This document shows positions 45,554-54,601 of a stretch of DNA of 64,000 nucleotides, piece after piece. Each line of letters opens with the position of its first letter. Positions within the stretch are counted from its first letter, which is position 1. The notes beneath the pieces are model-generated. The model was not told where the DNA came from. It saw only the letters and a list, made by a program, of their open reading frames with translations, and searched no databases. Origin of the DNA: Streptomyces glomeratus. Lineage in GTDB: Bacteria > Actinomycetota > Actinomycetes > Streptomycetales > Streptomycetaceae. The translations under genes were made by a program, and so were the position numbers. Location of the stretch: positions 1 to 64,000 of the forward strand of contig NZ_JAKEEB010000014.1 of assembly GCF_021462825.1 (NCBI RefSeq). The letters run 5' to 3'.

Positions 45554-46922
45554 CGGAACGCAGGGGCCGGTCGTCGTCCTGAGCCCGCCGCCGACCCCGA
45601 ACGGGCCGCTGCACCTCGGCCACCTCTCCGGGCCCTACCTCGCCGCCGACATCGCCACCCGGGCGGCCCGCGCCCGGGGTGAGCGGGTGCTGGCCGTGTG
45701 CGGGACCGACGACCACCAGAACTACGTCGTGACCAAGGCCGAGCAGCTGGGCCGCAAGCCCGACGAAGTGGCCGACGAATACCGCGAGCTGATCCAGCAG
45801 GCGTTCTCCCTGGCCGGCATCGGCCACGACGTGTTCACCGCGCCGCGCACGGACGCCGGGTACCGCTCGGCGGTCCTGCGGTTCCTCGAGGAGATGCGCG
45901 AGGGCGGTCTCGTCCGGGACGGCTCGTGGACGATGGCGGTGTGCGAGACCTGCCGGCGCACCCTGCACCACGCCTATGCGACCGGCGGCTGCCCGGCCTG
46001 CGGCGCGTCGATGGGCGGCGGCACCTGCGAGGGCTGCGGCGGCTTCACGTCCGCCGCCGGACTCACCGGCCTGCGCTGCGCCGGCTGCGGGGGAGCCCCG
46101 CGCCGGGTGCGGTACCGCGGACCCGTCTTCGCCCTGGGCCGCCACCGGGAGGCGCTGACCGAGATCTGGTCCCGGGCGCACATCCCGCCCAGGGTGCGCG
46201 CCCTGCTGGCACGCCTCCTCGAGCAGGGGCTGCCGGACGTCCCGGTCGCCTACCCCACGGACTGGGGCATCGAGACCTCCGACGGCACCGAGCGGATCGA
46301 CGTCTGGTTCGAAATGGGTCTGGCGTACCTGTATGTGATAGGGCGTCACCTCGACCCGAAGGCCCGCACCCTGGCGGAGCACGCCCGCGCCTTCGCCGGG
46401 GCCGGCGCCCTGTGGCCCTTCCTGGGCCTCGACAACGCCTTCTACTACGCCGTGCTGTTCCCGGCGCTGGCCGTGGCCGTCGGCGTGCCCGGCGACAAGG
46501 CGCTGACGGGGCTCGTGGTCAACGAGTTCTACCGGCTGGACGGACGGAAGTTCTCCACCAGCCGGGGCCACGCCCTGTGGGCGCACGAGACGCTCGCCGA
46601 ACGGGATCCGCGTGCCGTCCGCCTCTTCCTGTCCTGGGACCGCCCGGCCCCCTATGCCAGCAACTTCACCGCCGAAGCCTTCGAGGCGAACGTACGGCGC
46701 TGGCCGCTGAGCACGACCGGGGCCGGCACCGGCGGTCCCCGACAGGACCTCGCGCTCGTGCACGCCGAACTGGACCGGGCCGAACACGCCCTGTCCTGGG
46801 AATCCTTCGATCCGGCCCTGGCCGCCCGCTGTCTGCTGCCCGCGGCCCTGGACACCGGGCACGCACGGGCTCAGGAGCTGCTGGGTCTTCTCACCGGCCG
46901 CTCCGGCGGCCCCGGGCGCTGA
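45540..46922 (+). CDS. Methionyl-tRNA-synthetase-like component of hydrazine synthetase (Spb40-C type)
   Basis: A 460-residue class I synthetase core. The signature HLGH is in SPPPTPNGPLHLGH (about 20-28), the KMSKS loop reads KFSTS (337-341), and the zinc knuckles include CETC (135-138), CPAC (151-154), CEGC and CAGC. The C-terminal anticodon-binding domain of real MetRS is short or missing. It should activate glycine as the adenylate and hand it to the cupin-bound N6-hydroxylysine. GTG 45540 lies inside the cupin gene. Confidence 0.9.
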   Translation: MAAADGTQGPVVVLSPPPTPNGPLHLGHLSGPYLAADIATRAARARGERVLAVCGTDDHQNYVVTKAEQLGRKPDEVADEYRELIQQAFSLAGIGHDVFTAPRTDAGYRSAVLRFLEEMREGGLVRDGSWTMAVCETCRRTLHHAYATGGCPACGASMGGGTCEGCGGFTSAAGLTGLRCAGCGGAPRRVRYRGPVFALGRHREALTEIWSRAHIPPRVRALLARLLEQGLPDVPVAYPTDWGIETSDGTERIDVWFEMGLAYLYVIGRHLDPKARTLAEHARAFAGAGALWPFLGLDNAFYYAVLFPALAVAVGVPGDKALTGLVVNEFYRLDGRKFSTSRGHALWAHETLAERDPRAVRLFLSWDRPAPYASNFTAEAFEANVRRWPLSTTGAGTGGPRQDLALVHAELDRAEHALSWESFDPALAARCLLPAALDTGHARAQELLGLLTGRSGGPGR

Positions 46923-46932
46923 AGGAGGGCCG

Positions 46933-47994
46933 ATGCGGATCTGCGTCGTCGGCACAGGCATCGCCGGCACCCTGCTGGCCTGGCACCTGCTGCGAGCCGA
47001 CCCCAAGACCGAGGTGGAGCTGCTGGCCGCACCCGGCGAGCTGCCCGGCGAGGCCACGGCGGCCTCCGGCGGCCTGGTGCGCGGCTACGAACCCGACCCC
47101 GCCGCCTGCCGGCTCGCCTGCGAGAGCCTGGCCGAACTGCGCTCCGACGCCCGGCTCGCCCGGTGGGCGGAGTACCGCGAGGGCGCCTCGGTGTACGCGC
47201 ACGACGGACGGGAGACCCCTCAGCCCGTCGAGCAACTGGCCCTGATCGACAAGCATCTGACGGGCTCCGCGGACCTCGCCGACGCCGCGGCGCTCGGCCG
47301 GGACCACGGGATCACGGTTCCCGGGTACGCCTACGCGGTCGTCGAGAGGGCCGCCGGGCACATCCGGCCCGCCCGGCTGCGGGAGGCGGTCACCCGCGAT
47401 GTGCTCGACCGGGGCGGCAGCCTCGTCACCGGGCTCGCCCACCGCGTCCTCGCGTCCCCCGACGGTGGGGTGGCCGTCGACTGCCCCGACGCCGAACGCC
47501 GCTACGACCTGGTCGTCCTGGCGACGGGCTGGCGCACCGGGGCCCTGCTGCGCCGCAGCGGACTGCCCGCCGACGCGCCACGGGTCAAGCTCATCCAGTA
47601 CGACCTGTACACCGTCTCAGGCCGTCGGCCACCGGGCTTCGTGGACGAGACGAGCGGCCTGTACGGGCGGCCGGAGGGCACCGACGGCATGCTGCTCGGC
47701 GTGCCGAGCGACAGCTGGGGAGAGACGGCGGAACGGCTGCGGGTCTCGCCCGAGCAGCGCGCCCGGGCCGAGGGACACGCCGCCACCCGGCTGCCGGGCC
47801 TCGGGCTGGTCGCCCACCGGCGCACCGTCGTGGCCGCCGACGCCTACTCCGCCTCCGGGCTGCTGCGGCTGCGGCCCACCGGCCTGTCGTCGCTGTTCAC
47901 CTTCACCGGCGGCAGCGGCGGCGCCGCCAAGTCCGCGCTCGCCGCCGGCAGACGGGCGGCCGGCCTGCTGCTCGGCGGCCCGTCCCACGACTGA
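46933..47994 (+). CDS. DAO-family FAD oxidoreductase (Spb39 type)
   Basis: A 353-residue D-amino-acid/glycine-oxidase-like flavoprotein: MRICVVGTGIAGTLLAWHLL (FAD), TAASGGLVRGYEP, DLVVLATGWRTGALL and the C-terminal TFTGGSGGAAKSALAAGR. In the s56-p1 pathway the homologue oxidises N6-(carboxymethylamino)lysine to release hydrazinoacetic acid. It follows the MetRS-like gene by 10 bp with GAAGGAGG, giving the order cupin-MetRS-DAO of other hydrazinoacetate loci. Confidence 0.88.
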   Translation: MRICVVGTGIAGTLLAWHLLRADPKTEVELLAAPGELPGEATAASGGLVRGYEPDPAACRLACESLAELRSDARLARWAEYREGASVYAHDGRETPQPVEQLALIDKHLTGSADLADAAALGRDHGITVPGYAYAVVERAAGHIRPARLREAVTRDVLDRGGSLVTGLAHRVLASPDGGVAVDCPDAERRYDLVVLATGWRTGALLRRSGLPADAPRVKLIQYDLYTVSGRRPPGFVDETSGLYGRPEGTDGMLLGVPSDSWGETAERLRVSPEQRARAEGHAATRLPGLGLVAHRRTVVAADAYSASGLLRLRPTGLSSLFTFTGGSGGAAKSALAAGRRAAGLLLGGPSHD

Positions 47995-48036
47995 CCGCCC
48001 GTCCCGTCAGGACGCCAACCCCTGTAAGGAGTCGCC

Positions 48037-49425
48037 ATGGCCCGCGCCGCGCGCCGCACCCTGGCCGGCATCTGCCCGGACCGGGTGATCACCCCGGACC
48101 ATCCCCGCTACGACGCCACCCGTCTGCTCTTCAACGGCATGTACGACCACCATCCCGCGCTGATCGTGCTGCCCCGCACCCCCGGCGAGCTCCAGGACGT
48201 GGTGCGCGCCGCACGCGACACGGGGCTGCCTGTGGCGGTGCGCGGCGCCGGCCACAACATCGCCGGGTCCGGCGGGGTGGAGGACGGCCTGGTGATCGAC
48301 CTGAGGCTGCTGGACCGGGTCGAACTCGACCCCGGCACCCGGACCGCGAGGGTCCAGGGCGGCGCCACCTGGGCGCAGTTCGACGCCACGGCGGCCCGGC
48401 ACGGCCTCGCGGTCACCGGAGGCACCTTCGACACCACCGGCGTGGGCGGGCTCACCCTCGGCGGCGGGATCGGCCATCTGATGGGCAAGTACGGGTTGTC
48501 CTGCGACAACGTGCTGTCGTACTCCCTGACGACGGCCGAGGGCGGACGGCTGGCCGTGGACACCGAGTCCGACCCGGAACTGGACTGGGCGCTGCGCGGC
48601 GCCGGCCACAACTTCGGCGTCGTGGACGAGTTCACCTTCCGGCTGCACCCCCTGGAGCGGGTGCACGGCGGTACCGTCGCCTACCCGCAGCACGAGATGG
48701 CCGCCGCGGTGCGGCTGTTCCGGGAGCTGATGACCGAGGCGCCCGACGAACTGGTCTGCATCCTGCTGCTGGAACGGTACGGCCACGCGCAGATCCCGGC
48801 CGCGGTGATGAGCGTCAGCTACTGCGGCACGGACGCCGAGTACATCGCCTCGCTGGAGAAGAAGCTGCGCGGCCCGGAGGTCCTCGACTGGCAGATCCAG
48901 GAACGGCCGTACATCGCGATGCAGCAGATCCTGGGCCGGCTGCGGTACGGGCTGCGGCACTACTGGAGCGCGCGCTGCACCGCCGAGCTGCCGGACGAGC
49001 TGGTGGAGACGCTGGTCCAGCGGTTCAAGGCGGGCAAGTGGCGCGGAGACTTCAACGACACCGTCTACCTGGAGGCTTTCAACGGTGCCGTGCGCCGGGA
49101 GCCCGAGCGGCCCTCGGCGGTCCCGTTCCGCGACGCGCGCTTCAATGTGACCGGCATGGCGATCTGGGAGCCGGCCTGGGCCGACGAGGAGCAGATCGCC
49201 TGGGCGAAGTCGGTGTCGGCCGCGGCGGAACCGTGGGCGGTGTCGGGCGACGGCTACATCAACTATGTGACGGACGGCGGCGCGGGCGGCACCGGCACCG
49301 ACGCCGCTCAGCGGGCGGTGCGGACGTACGGCGTCGAAGGCCACCGGCGGCTGACGGCGCTGAAGAGGCGCCTGGACCCGGACAACTTCTTCCGGTCCAA
49401 CTACAACATCGAGCCCGCCCGATGA
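48037..49425 (+). CDS. Berberine-bridge-type FAD oxidoreductase
   Basis: A 462-residue flavoprotein of the BBE/EncM family. RGAGHNIAGSGG places His73 for 8alpha-histidyl FAD; FDTTGVGGLTLGGGIGHLMG has Phe where bicovalent members carry the second flavin-binding Cys, so a single covalent link is expected. It ends LDPDNFFRSNYNIEPA. Such enzymes carry out oxidations or oxidative ring closures in polyketide and alkaloid pathways. It follows the DAO-like gene by 42 bp and overlaps the next gene (ATGA). Confidence 0.9.
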   Translation: MARAARRTLAGICPDRVITPDHPRYDATRLLFNGMYDHHPALIVLPRTPGELQDVVRAARDTGLPVAVRGAGHNIAGSGGVEDGLVIDLRLLDRVELDPGTRTARVQGGATWAQFDATAARHGLAVTGGTFDTTGVGGLTLGGGIGHLMGKYGLSCDNVLSYSLTTAEGGRLAVDTESDPELDWALRGAGHNFGVVDEFTFRLHPLERVHGGTVAYPQHEMAAAVRLFRELMTEAPDELVCILLLERYGHAQIPAAVMSVSYCGTDAEYIASLEKKLRGPEVLDWQIQERPYIAMQQILGRLRYGLRHYWSARCTAELPDELVETLVQRFKAGKWRGDFNDTVYLEAFNGAVRREPERPSAVPFRDARFNVTGMAIWEPAWADEEQIAWAKSVSAAAEPWAVSGDGYINYVTDGGAGGTGTDAAQRAVRTYGVEGHRRLTALKRRLDPDNFFRSNYNIEPAR

Positions 49426-49835
49426 CTCCGCCGGCCGGGGGAGCCCCGGACTACAACAACCGGTTCTTCGTCTCCAGCGCGGCCGAGACGGCCGGCCCCG
49501 ACCACGAGGTGCCGGTGGGCCACTACCACCAGGCCGGGCCGATCGTGTGGGCCGAGTTCCGCGGCGGGAAGGTGCTCATCGGCCGGCTCGTCGGCACCTG
49601 TGACCCGGACGGCACGCTCCATCTGGCGTATTGCCAGGCACTGGACGGCGGCACGGTGGTGGCGGGGGAGTGCACCAGCACACCCGAGTTCCTTCCCGAC
49701 GGCCGGATCCGGCTGCGGGAGGAGTGGCGGCGCCTCGATGCGGCGGGTTCGTCGGGCGTCTCGTACATCGAGGAAGTGGCCGCCGCACGGAGGGCCGTCC
49801 TGGCGGAGACGGTCCTCTCCCCGGAGGGCGCCTAG
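49422..49835 (+). CDS. Small beta-barrel protein (often labelled N-acetylglutamate synthase)
   Basis: A 137-residue protein: PDYNNRFFVSSAAETAG, PVGHYHQAGPIVWAEFRGGK, VLIGRLVGTCDPDGTLHLAY and a C-terminal LREEWRRLDAAG. This family is often auto-named N-acetylglutamate synthase without evidence of that activity; it looks like a small beta-barrel ligand-binding protein. It is translationally coupled to the BBE-type oxidase and ends the hydrazine operon. Confidence 0.8.
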   Translation: MTPPAGGAPDYNNRFFVSSAAETAGPDHEVPVGHYHQAGPIVWAEFRGGKVLIGRLVGTCDPDGTLHLAYCQALDGGTVVAGECTSTPEFLPDGRIRLREEWRRLDAAGSSGVSYIEEVAAARRAVLAETVLSPEGA

Positions 49836-49857
49836 GCGGGGCGCGCCGGGCAGTAGG

Positions 49858-49893
49858 ACGCGCCGCCGGGGATCTTTCATCCCGGCGGCGCGT
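49858..49893. terminator. Bidirectional hairpin
   Basis: Perfect 13-bp stem ACGCGCCGCCGGG / CCCGGCGGCGCGT with a 10-nt loop, between the hydrazine operon and the convergent marR gene. Confidence 0.8.
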
Positions 49894-49910
49894 TCGTACG
49901 TCCGGCCGGA

Positions 49911-50498
49911 TCAGTTCCCGGTGTCCGTGCCCCCGGCGTCCTCGCTCGGGTCGTACGCGTACTGGCTGCGGACGGGAACACCCGCGAACTTGCTCAGCAG
50001 CCGGGCGAAGTCCTTGCGGTCCTTGGCGGACCAGTCCTGCATGATCTCGCCGAAGTACTCCTGGCGCACCCGGTGCGCCAGGGAGGCCAGGTTCCGCCCC
50101 GCATCGGTCAGCTGCAGACAGGCGCGCCGGCTGTCCGCCTGGGACGGCACCCTCCGCACATAGCCCGCCTCGACGCTCGCCGCCACCAGCCGGCTCGCCC
50201 GGGAGGGGTCGACGGCGAGCCGCTCGGCGACCAGACCCACCGTCACCTCCTGGCCCGGCTCCTCGGGTTCCTCCTCGACGGCGTCGACCACGACCGTGTG
50301 CGTCAGGTCGATCGAGCGGTCGAGGCGGCTCGTCACGAAGCGGCCCAGGGTCCGCTTGGTCTGGTTGCGCCGGATGCGCACCATGGCGCGCTCGACGGCG
50401 ACCAGCGCCGGGTCCGGGTCGGTTTCGGCGGTGAGAGGGGCCGTGGGTGCGGCCTCGGAGGCGTCGGAGGAGGAGGTCGTATCCACGGGTTTGGTCAT
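49911..50498 (-). CDS. MarR-family regulator
   Basis: A 195-residue winged-helix repressor. The first 40 residues are Thr/Ala-rich and disordered; the MarR domain follows with VGLVAERLAVDPSRASRLVA as the DNA-reading region and the wing RRVPSQADSRRACLQLTDAG. It is divergent from the MFS exporter gene, and the gap holds a 30-bp palindrome plus a direct repeat. It probably releases efflux when the product or an intermediate binds. Confidence 0.92.
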   Translation of the reverse strand: MTKPVDTTSSSDASEAAPTAPLTAETDPDPALVAVERAMVRIRRNQTKRTLGRFVTSRLDRSIDLTHTVVVDAVEEEPEEPGQEVTVGLVAERLAVDPSRASRLVAASVEAGYVRRVPSQADSRRACLQLTDAGRNLASLAHRVRQEYFGEIMQDWSAKDRKDFARLLSKFAGVPVRSQYAYDPSEDAGGTDTGN

Positions 50499-50522
50499 GT
50501 CTCCATGGTAGCCGTTGACGTG

Positions 50523-50585
50523 TGACTTTGGCAGTCCTATGCTGAAGGCATCTAATTGACTTTGGCACGGATGTGCAATTGTCAA
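50523..50585. promoter_or_regulatory. MarR operator region
   Basis: TGACTTTGGCA occurs at 50523-50533 and 50557-50567. The second copy is part of an imperfect 30-bp palindrome (50556-50585), TTGAC-N4-GCAC ... GTGC-N4-GTCAA. It lies between the marR ATG (50498) and the MFS GTG (50620). Confidence 0.65.
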
Positions 50586-50619
50586 ATAATCCTCGCTCAT
50601 TCGTTTCAGGGGGCTGACC

Positions 50620-52200
50620 GTGTCCACCGCCCACGAGGCGCGCGACGGTGCCGTGACACCGCAGGCGACGCCGGCCATGAGTCACCAGCAGGTGATGCTC
50701 GTCTACTTCGGTCTGTTGTTCGCGATGCTGATGGCCACCCTCGACTCCTCCATCGTGGCCACCGCGGTGCCGACGATCGTCGGCGACCTGGGCGGCCTCG
50801 ACCGCATCGGCTGGGTCGGCGCGGCGTACATCCTCGCCACCAGCGCGGTGATGCCGCTCGCCGGCAAGCTGGGCGACCTCCTCGGCCGCAAGCCGGTATT
50901 CCTCGTCTCCACCGTCGTCTTCCTCGCCGGGTCCGCGGCCTGCGGAGCGGCCCAGACGATGACCCAGCTCATCGTCTTCCGGGTGCTGCAGGGCATCGGC
51001 GGCGGCGGGGTGATGGCCGCGATGTTCGCCCTCACCGGCGATCTGTTCAGCCCCCGCGAACGCGCCAAGTACCAGGGGTACTCGGCGGGCGTCTTCGCCC
51101 TGTCCGCGATCGGCGGCCCCCTCGCGGGCGGCTTCTTCTCCGACCATCTCACCTGGCGCTGGGTCTTCTACATCAACCTGCCCATCGGCGCGGTGGCCCT
51201 CGCGCTCGTCGCCGTCTTCCTCAAGGGCCGTACGCGAGTGGAGCGTCCGCGCATCGACTACCTCGGCATGCTGCTGCTCTCCGGCGGACTCGTCGCCCTC
51301 GTCCTGGCCGCCAACTGGGCGGGCACCAAGTACGCCTGGAGCTCCCCGGTGGTCATCGGGCTCTTCGCCGGCGCCGTCGTACTGCTGGCCGCATGGGTTT
51401 TCGCCGAACGCCGTGCCGCCGAACCCGTCGTCCCGCTGCACCTGTTCCGGGACTCGACCTTCGACATCTGCAACCTCGTGTCCCTGATCGCGGGCCTGAC
51501 CGGCTTCGGACTCGTCTTCTTCCTCCCGCTGTACCTGCAGATCTCCTCGGGCGCCACGGCCACCAACTCGGGCCTGCTGCTGCTCCCGATGATGTTCGGC
51601 CTGATGATCGCCTCCTTCGGGGTCGGCGGCGCCGTCGCCAAGAGCGGCCGCTACAAGTGGTTCCCGGTCGCCAGCATGGCCGTGTCCGGCATCTCCGCCT
51701 ACCTGCTCTCCACCATGGACGCCGACACCGGCAGGCTCACCTCCGGCTTCTACATGTTCCTGCTCGGCGTGGGCGCCGGCCTGTCCCAGCAGGTGGTCGT
51801 CGTCGCCGTGCAGAACGCCGCACCGCCCCGCGACATGGGCGCCGCGACCTCCACGGTCACCTTCAGCCGCATGCTCGGCACCTCCTTCGGCGTCTCCGTG
51901 TTCGCCACCATCCTCAACCACCGGCTGGCCCACGAGATCCCCGCGTACCTCACGCCGGACGAGGCGAGTCGCCTGCCCGCGGGCGGCTCCTTCGGCCCCG
52001 AGTGGCTCAAGCACCAGCCGCAGGGCCTGCGTGACGGACTGGCCCAGGTGTACGCCCACGCCCTCAGCCCGGTCTTCATGACGGCCGCCATGATCCTCGC
52101 CGTGGGCTTCGTCGCCTCCCTGTTCCTCAAGGACGTCGTGCTGGAACAGCGCGGCTGGGGCGGCGCCGACACCGAGACCCCCGCCGAAGCCGCCGGCTGA
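50620..52200 (+). CDS. MFS drug exporter, DHA2 (14-helix, EmrB/QacA) type
   Basis: A 526-residue proton-driven exporter with about 14 membrane helices. Family motifs are visible: ATLDSSIVATAVPTIVGDLG (motif D1), GKLGDLLGRKPVF (motif A) and VLQGIGGGGVMAAMFALTGD (motif B). A GTG start is used. Divergent from marR with operator sequences between, so it is the likely self-resistance/export pump of the cluster. Confidence 0.93.
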   Translation: MSTAHEARDGAVTPQATPAMSHQQVMLVYFGLLFAMLMATLDSSIVATAVPTIVGDLGGLDRIGWVGAAYILATSAVMPLAGKLGDLLGRKPVFLVSTVVFLAGSAACGAAQTMTQLIVFRVLQGIGGGGVMAAMFALTGDLFSPRERAKYQGYSAGVFALSAIGGPLAGGFFSDHLTWRWVFYINLPIGAVALALVAVFLKGRTRVERPRIDYLGMLLLSGGLVALVLAANWAGTKYAWSSPVVIGLFAGAVVLLAAWVFAERRAAEPVVPLHLFRDSTFDICNLVSLIAGLTGFGLVFFLPLYLQISSGATATNSGLLLLPMMFGLMIASFGVGGAVAKSGRYKWFPVASMAVSGISAYLLSTMDADTGRLTSGFYMFLLGVGAGLSQQVVVVAVQNAAPPRDMGAATSTVTFSRMLGTSFGVSVFATILNHRLAHEIPAYLTPDEASRLPAGGSFGPEWLKHQPQGLRDGLAQVYAHALSPVFMTAAMILAVGFVASLFLKDVVLEQRGWGGADTETPAEAAG

Positions 52201-52218
52201 CCGGCGGGGGCTTCCCCC

Positions 52219-52260
52219 GTCGTCCCTTCCCCGCCGTCCCCCGGGCGGGGAGGGGACGAC
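52219..52260 (+). terminator. Hairpin after the MFS gene
   Basis: 17-bp stem with one G-T pair (52219-52235 with 52244-52260), 8-nt loop. Confidence 0.7.
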
Positions 52261-52347
52261 CCTCCCCGGACGCATCTCCCGTCCCTGCCCCGCACCTTCG
52301 TACCTCCACAACCCCGCCTCACCGGGCGGGTCGGGAAAGGAAACACC

Positions 52348-54522
52348 ATGCCGGTCTGGAAGCGGCTCGCGGTCTGGCCCGCGGGCTCCCGCACCAAGTG
52401 GGCGGTCCTGCTCCTGTGGCTCTTACTCGCCTTCGTGGCGGGGCCGCTGGGGTCCAAGCTCACCTCGGCCCAGAGCAACGACGCCACCGCGTGGCTGCCC
52501 AAGAGCGCCGAGTCGACCCTCGCCTTCGAGGCGGGCAAGCGCCACTTCGACGTCGGCAACACCCTGCCGGCGGTGGTGGTCTACTCCCGCGACGGTGCCG
52601 TCACCCCCCAGGACCGGGCGAAGGCCGATGCCGACCGCGCGCTCTTCGCCCGCTACAGCGACAGCGCCCTCGCACCGGTCGCCACCTCCCAGGACCACAG
52701 GGCGCTGCTGCTCATGGTCCCGCTGACCATGCGCGGCGACGACGGCTTCAACAAACTCGTCGACCACGTCAAGGACATCCGCCACCAGGCCCGTGCGGGC
52801 GCCCCCGGCGGACTCGAGGTCAGCGTCACCGGACCCGGCGGATCGGCCGCCGACCTCGCCGGTGTCTTCGGCGGCGTCGACGGACCGCTGCTGCTGGCCA
52901 CCGTCGCCGTCGTCGCCCTCGTCCTGCTGCTGACCTACCGCAGCCCCGTCCTCTGGCTCGTCCCGCTCCTCGCCGTCGGCCTGAGCGCGGCCCTGGCCAA
53001 CGCGGTCGTCTATCTACTGGCCACCCACGCCGGACTCGTCGTCAACGGGCAGAGCGCCAGCGTGCTGACCGTCCTGGTCTTCGGCGCCGGCACCGACTAC
53101 GCCCTGCTGCTCATCGCCCGCTACCGCGAGGAACTGCGGCGCCACGCCGACCGGCACGAGGCGATGGCCCTCGCCCTGCGCCGGTCGCTGCCCGCGGTCC
53201 TCGCCTCCGCCACCACCGTCACGCTCGGGCTGCTCTGCCTGCTCGCCGCGCGCATGAACTCCACCCGCGGTCTCGGCCCGGTGGCGGCCGTCGGCATCGT
53301 CGTGGCCTACCTCGCCATGACCACCCTGCTGCCCGCTCTGCTGGTGATCCTCGGCCGCTGGCTGTTCTGGCCGTTCGTGCCGCGCGCGGGGGCCGACACC
53401 ACACAGGACGCGGAACACGGCACCTGGGGACGCATCGCCCGCTGGGTCGCCCGCCGTCCGCGCACCGTCTGGGTCGTCGGCGCCGTCGCTCTGGCCGCCT
53501 GCGCCCTCGGTGGCCTCGGCCTGCGCACCGGACTGACCCAGGCGGACTCGTTCACCACCACCCAGGAGTCCGTCGTCGGCCAGAGCACGGTGGCCCGTCA
53601 CTTCCCGGCCGGCTCGGCCGCCCCCTTCGACGTCTACGCGGCCGCCGGCCACACGAGTGAGGTCACCGCGGCCCTGGAGCACACCCGGGGCGTCGCCCGC
53701 GTCCTGGAACCGCAGCGCTCCGGCGACTGGGTGCACCTCAAGGCCGTGCTCGCCGACCCGCCCGACACCAAGGCAGCCGAGCGCACCGTCGAGCGGGTCA
53801 GGGACGCGGTGCACGCCGTGCCCGGCGCCTCGGCCCTCGTGGGCGGCGACACCGCGACCCGTCTCGACACCGCCCGCGCCTACACGCACGACGAACGAAC
53901 CGTCATCCCGCTCGTCCTCGCCGTCGTCTTCCTGGTGCTCGTCGCGCTGCTGCGGGCACTGGTCGCGCCGGTGCTGCTGCTCGCCAGCGTGGCGCTGTCC
54001 TTCCTCGCCGCCCTCGGCGTGTCCGTGCTGCTCTTCCGCGGTCTCGGGCATCCCCGTTCGGACGAGTCGCTCATCCTGATGGGCTTTCTGTTCCTCGTCG
54101 CCCTCGGCGTCGACTACACCATCTTCATGGTGACCCGGGCCCGGGAGGAGGCCGCCGTACGAGGCCATGCGCCCGGTGTGGTGCGCGCGGTCGCGGTGAC
54201 CGGCGGTGTCATCACCAGTGCCGGGCTGGTGCTGGCCGCCACGTTCTCCGTGCTCGGCGTGCTGCCCGCGGTGAGCATGCTGCAGATGGGACTGCTCGTC
54301 GCCGTCGGCGTCCTGTTCGACACGCTGCTGGTGCGCACCCTGCTGGTCCCCGCGCTCTCCCTGGACGTCGGTCCCCGGCTGTGGTGGCCGAGCGCGCTCG
54401 CCCGCCAGGCGGCGGCGCGGGCGGAGGCCCCGCCCACGATCCCGGCACCGGGAGCGGCGCGGTACGGGGAGGCCGGGGAGCCCGGCTCATCCGAGTCCGC
54501 CGCCGTGCACCCCCGCCGCTGA
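52348..54522 (+). CDS. MMPL/RND-family membrane transporter with a TTA codon
   Basis: A 724-residue transporter with two repeats, each of one helix, an extracytoplasmic domain and five further helices. FGAGTDYALLLIARYREEL (about 246-264) and LGVDYTIFMVTRAREEA (about 588-604) carry the proton-relay Asp-Tyr pairs of MMPL proteins. A TTA leucine codon at residue 26 (52423-52425) makes it bldA-dependent, like the SARP. It probably exports the lipophilic product alongside the MFS pump. Confidence 0.92.
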   Translation: MPVWKRLAVWPAGSRTKWAVLLLWLLLAFVAGPLGSKLTSAQSNDATAWLPKSAESTLAFEAGKRHFDVGNTLPAVVVYSRDGAVTPQDRAKADADRALFARYSDSALAPVATSQDHRALLLMVPLTMRGDDGFNKLVDHVKDIRHQARAGAPGGLEVSVTGPGGSAADLAGVFGGVDGPLLLATVAVVALVLLLTYRSPVLWLVPLLAVGLSAALANAVVYLLATHAGLVVNGQSASVLTVLVFGAGTDYALLLIARYREELRRHADRHEAMALALRRSLPAVLASATTVTLGLLCLLAARMNSTRGLGPVAAVGIVVAYLAMTTLLPALLVILGRWLFWPFVPRAGADTTQDAEHGTWGRIARWVARRPRTVWVVGAVALAACALGGLGLRTGLTQADSFTTTQESVVGQSTVARHFPAGSAAPFDVYAAAGHTSEVTAALEHTRGVARVLEPQRSGDWVHLKAVLADPPDTKAAERTVERVRDAVHAVPGASALVGGDTATRLDTARAYTHDERTVIPLVLAVVFLVLVALLRALVAPVLLLASVALSFLAALGVSVLLFRGLGHPRSDESLILMGFLFLVALGVDYTIFMVTRAREEAAVRGHAPGVVRAVAVTGGVITSAGLVLAATFSVLGVLPAVSMLQMGLLVAVGVLFDTLLVRTLLVPALSLDVGPRLWWPSALARQAAARAEAPPTIPAPGAARYGEAGEPGSSESAAVHPRR

Positions 54523-54601
54523 CCCGCCCCCGATCCCGCCGCCGACCACCACCCGACTCCCGTACGACGTCGGGGACGACCGCCGAGGAGGCACGATCAC
54601 C

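Noticed and set aside
45540..46922. Housekeeping or resistance methionyl-tRNA synthetase
   Set aside because: It has only the catalytic core, with little room for the anticodon domain, overlaps a cupin gene and is followed by a DAO-like gene.
48400..48510. Bicovalent flavin in the BBE-type oxidase because of Cys156
   Set aside because: Cys156 lies in GLSCDN, where other members have Ala. The true second-link position, before the TTGVGG segment, is Phe.
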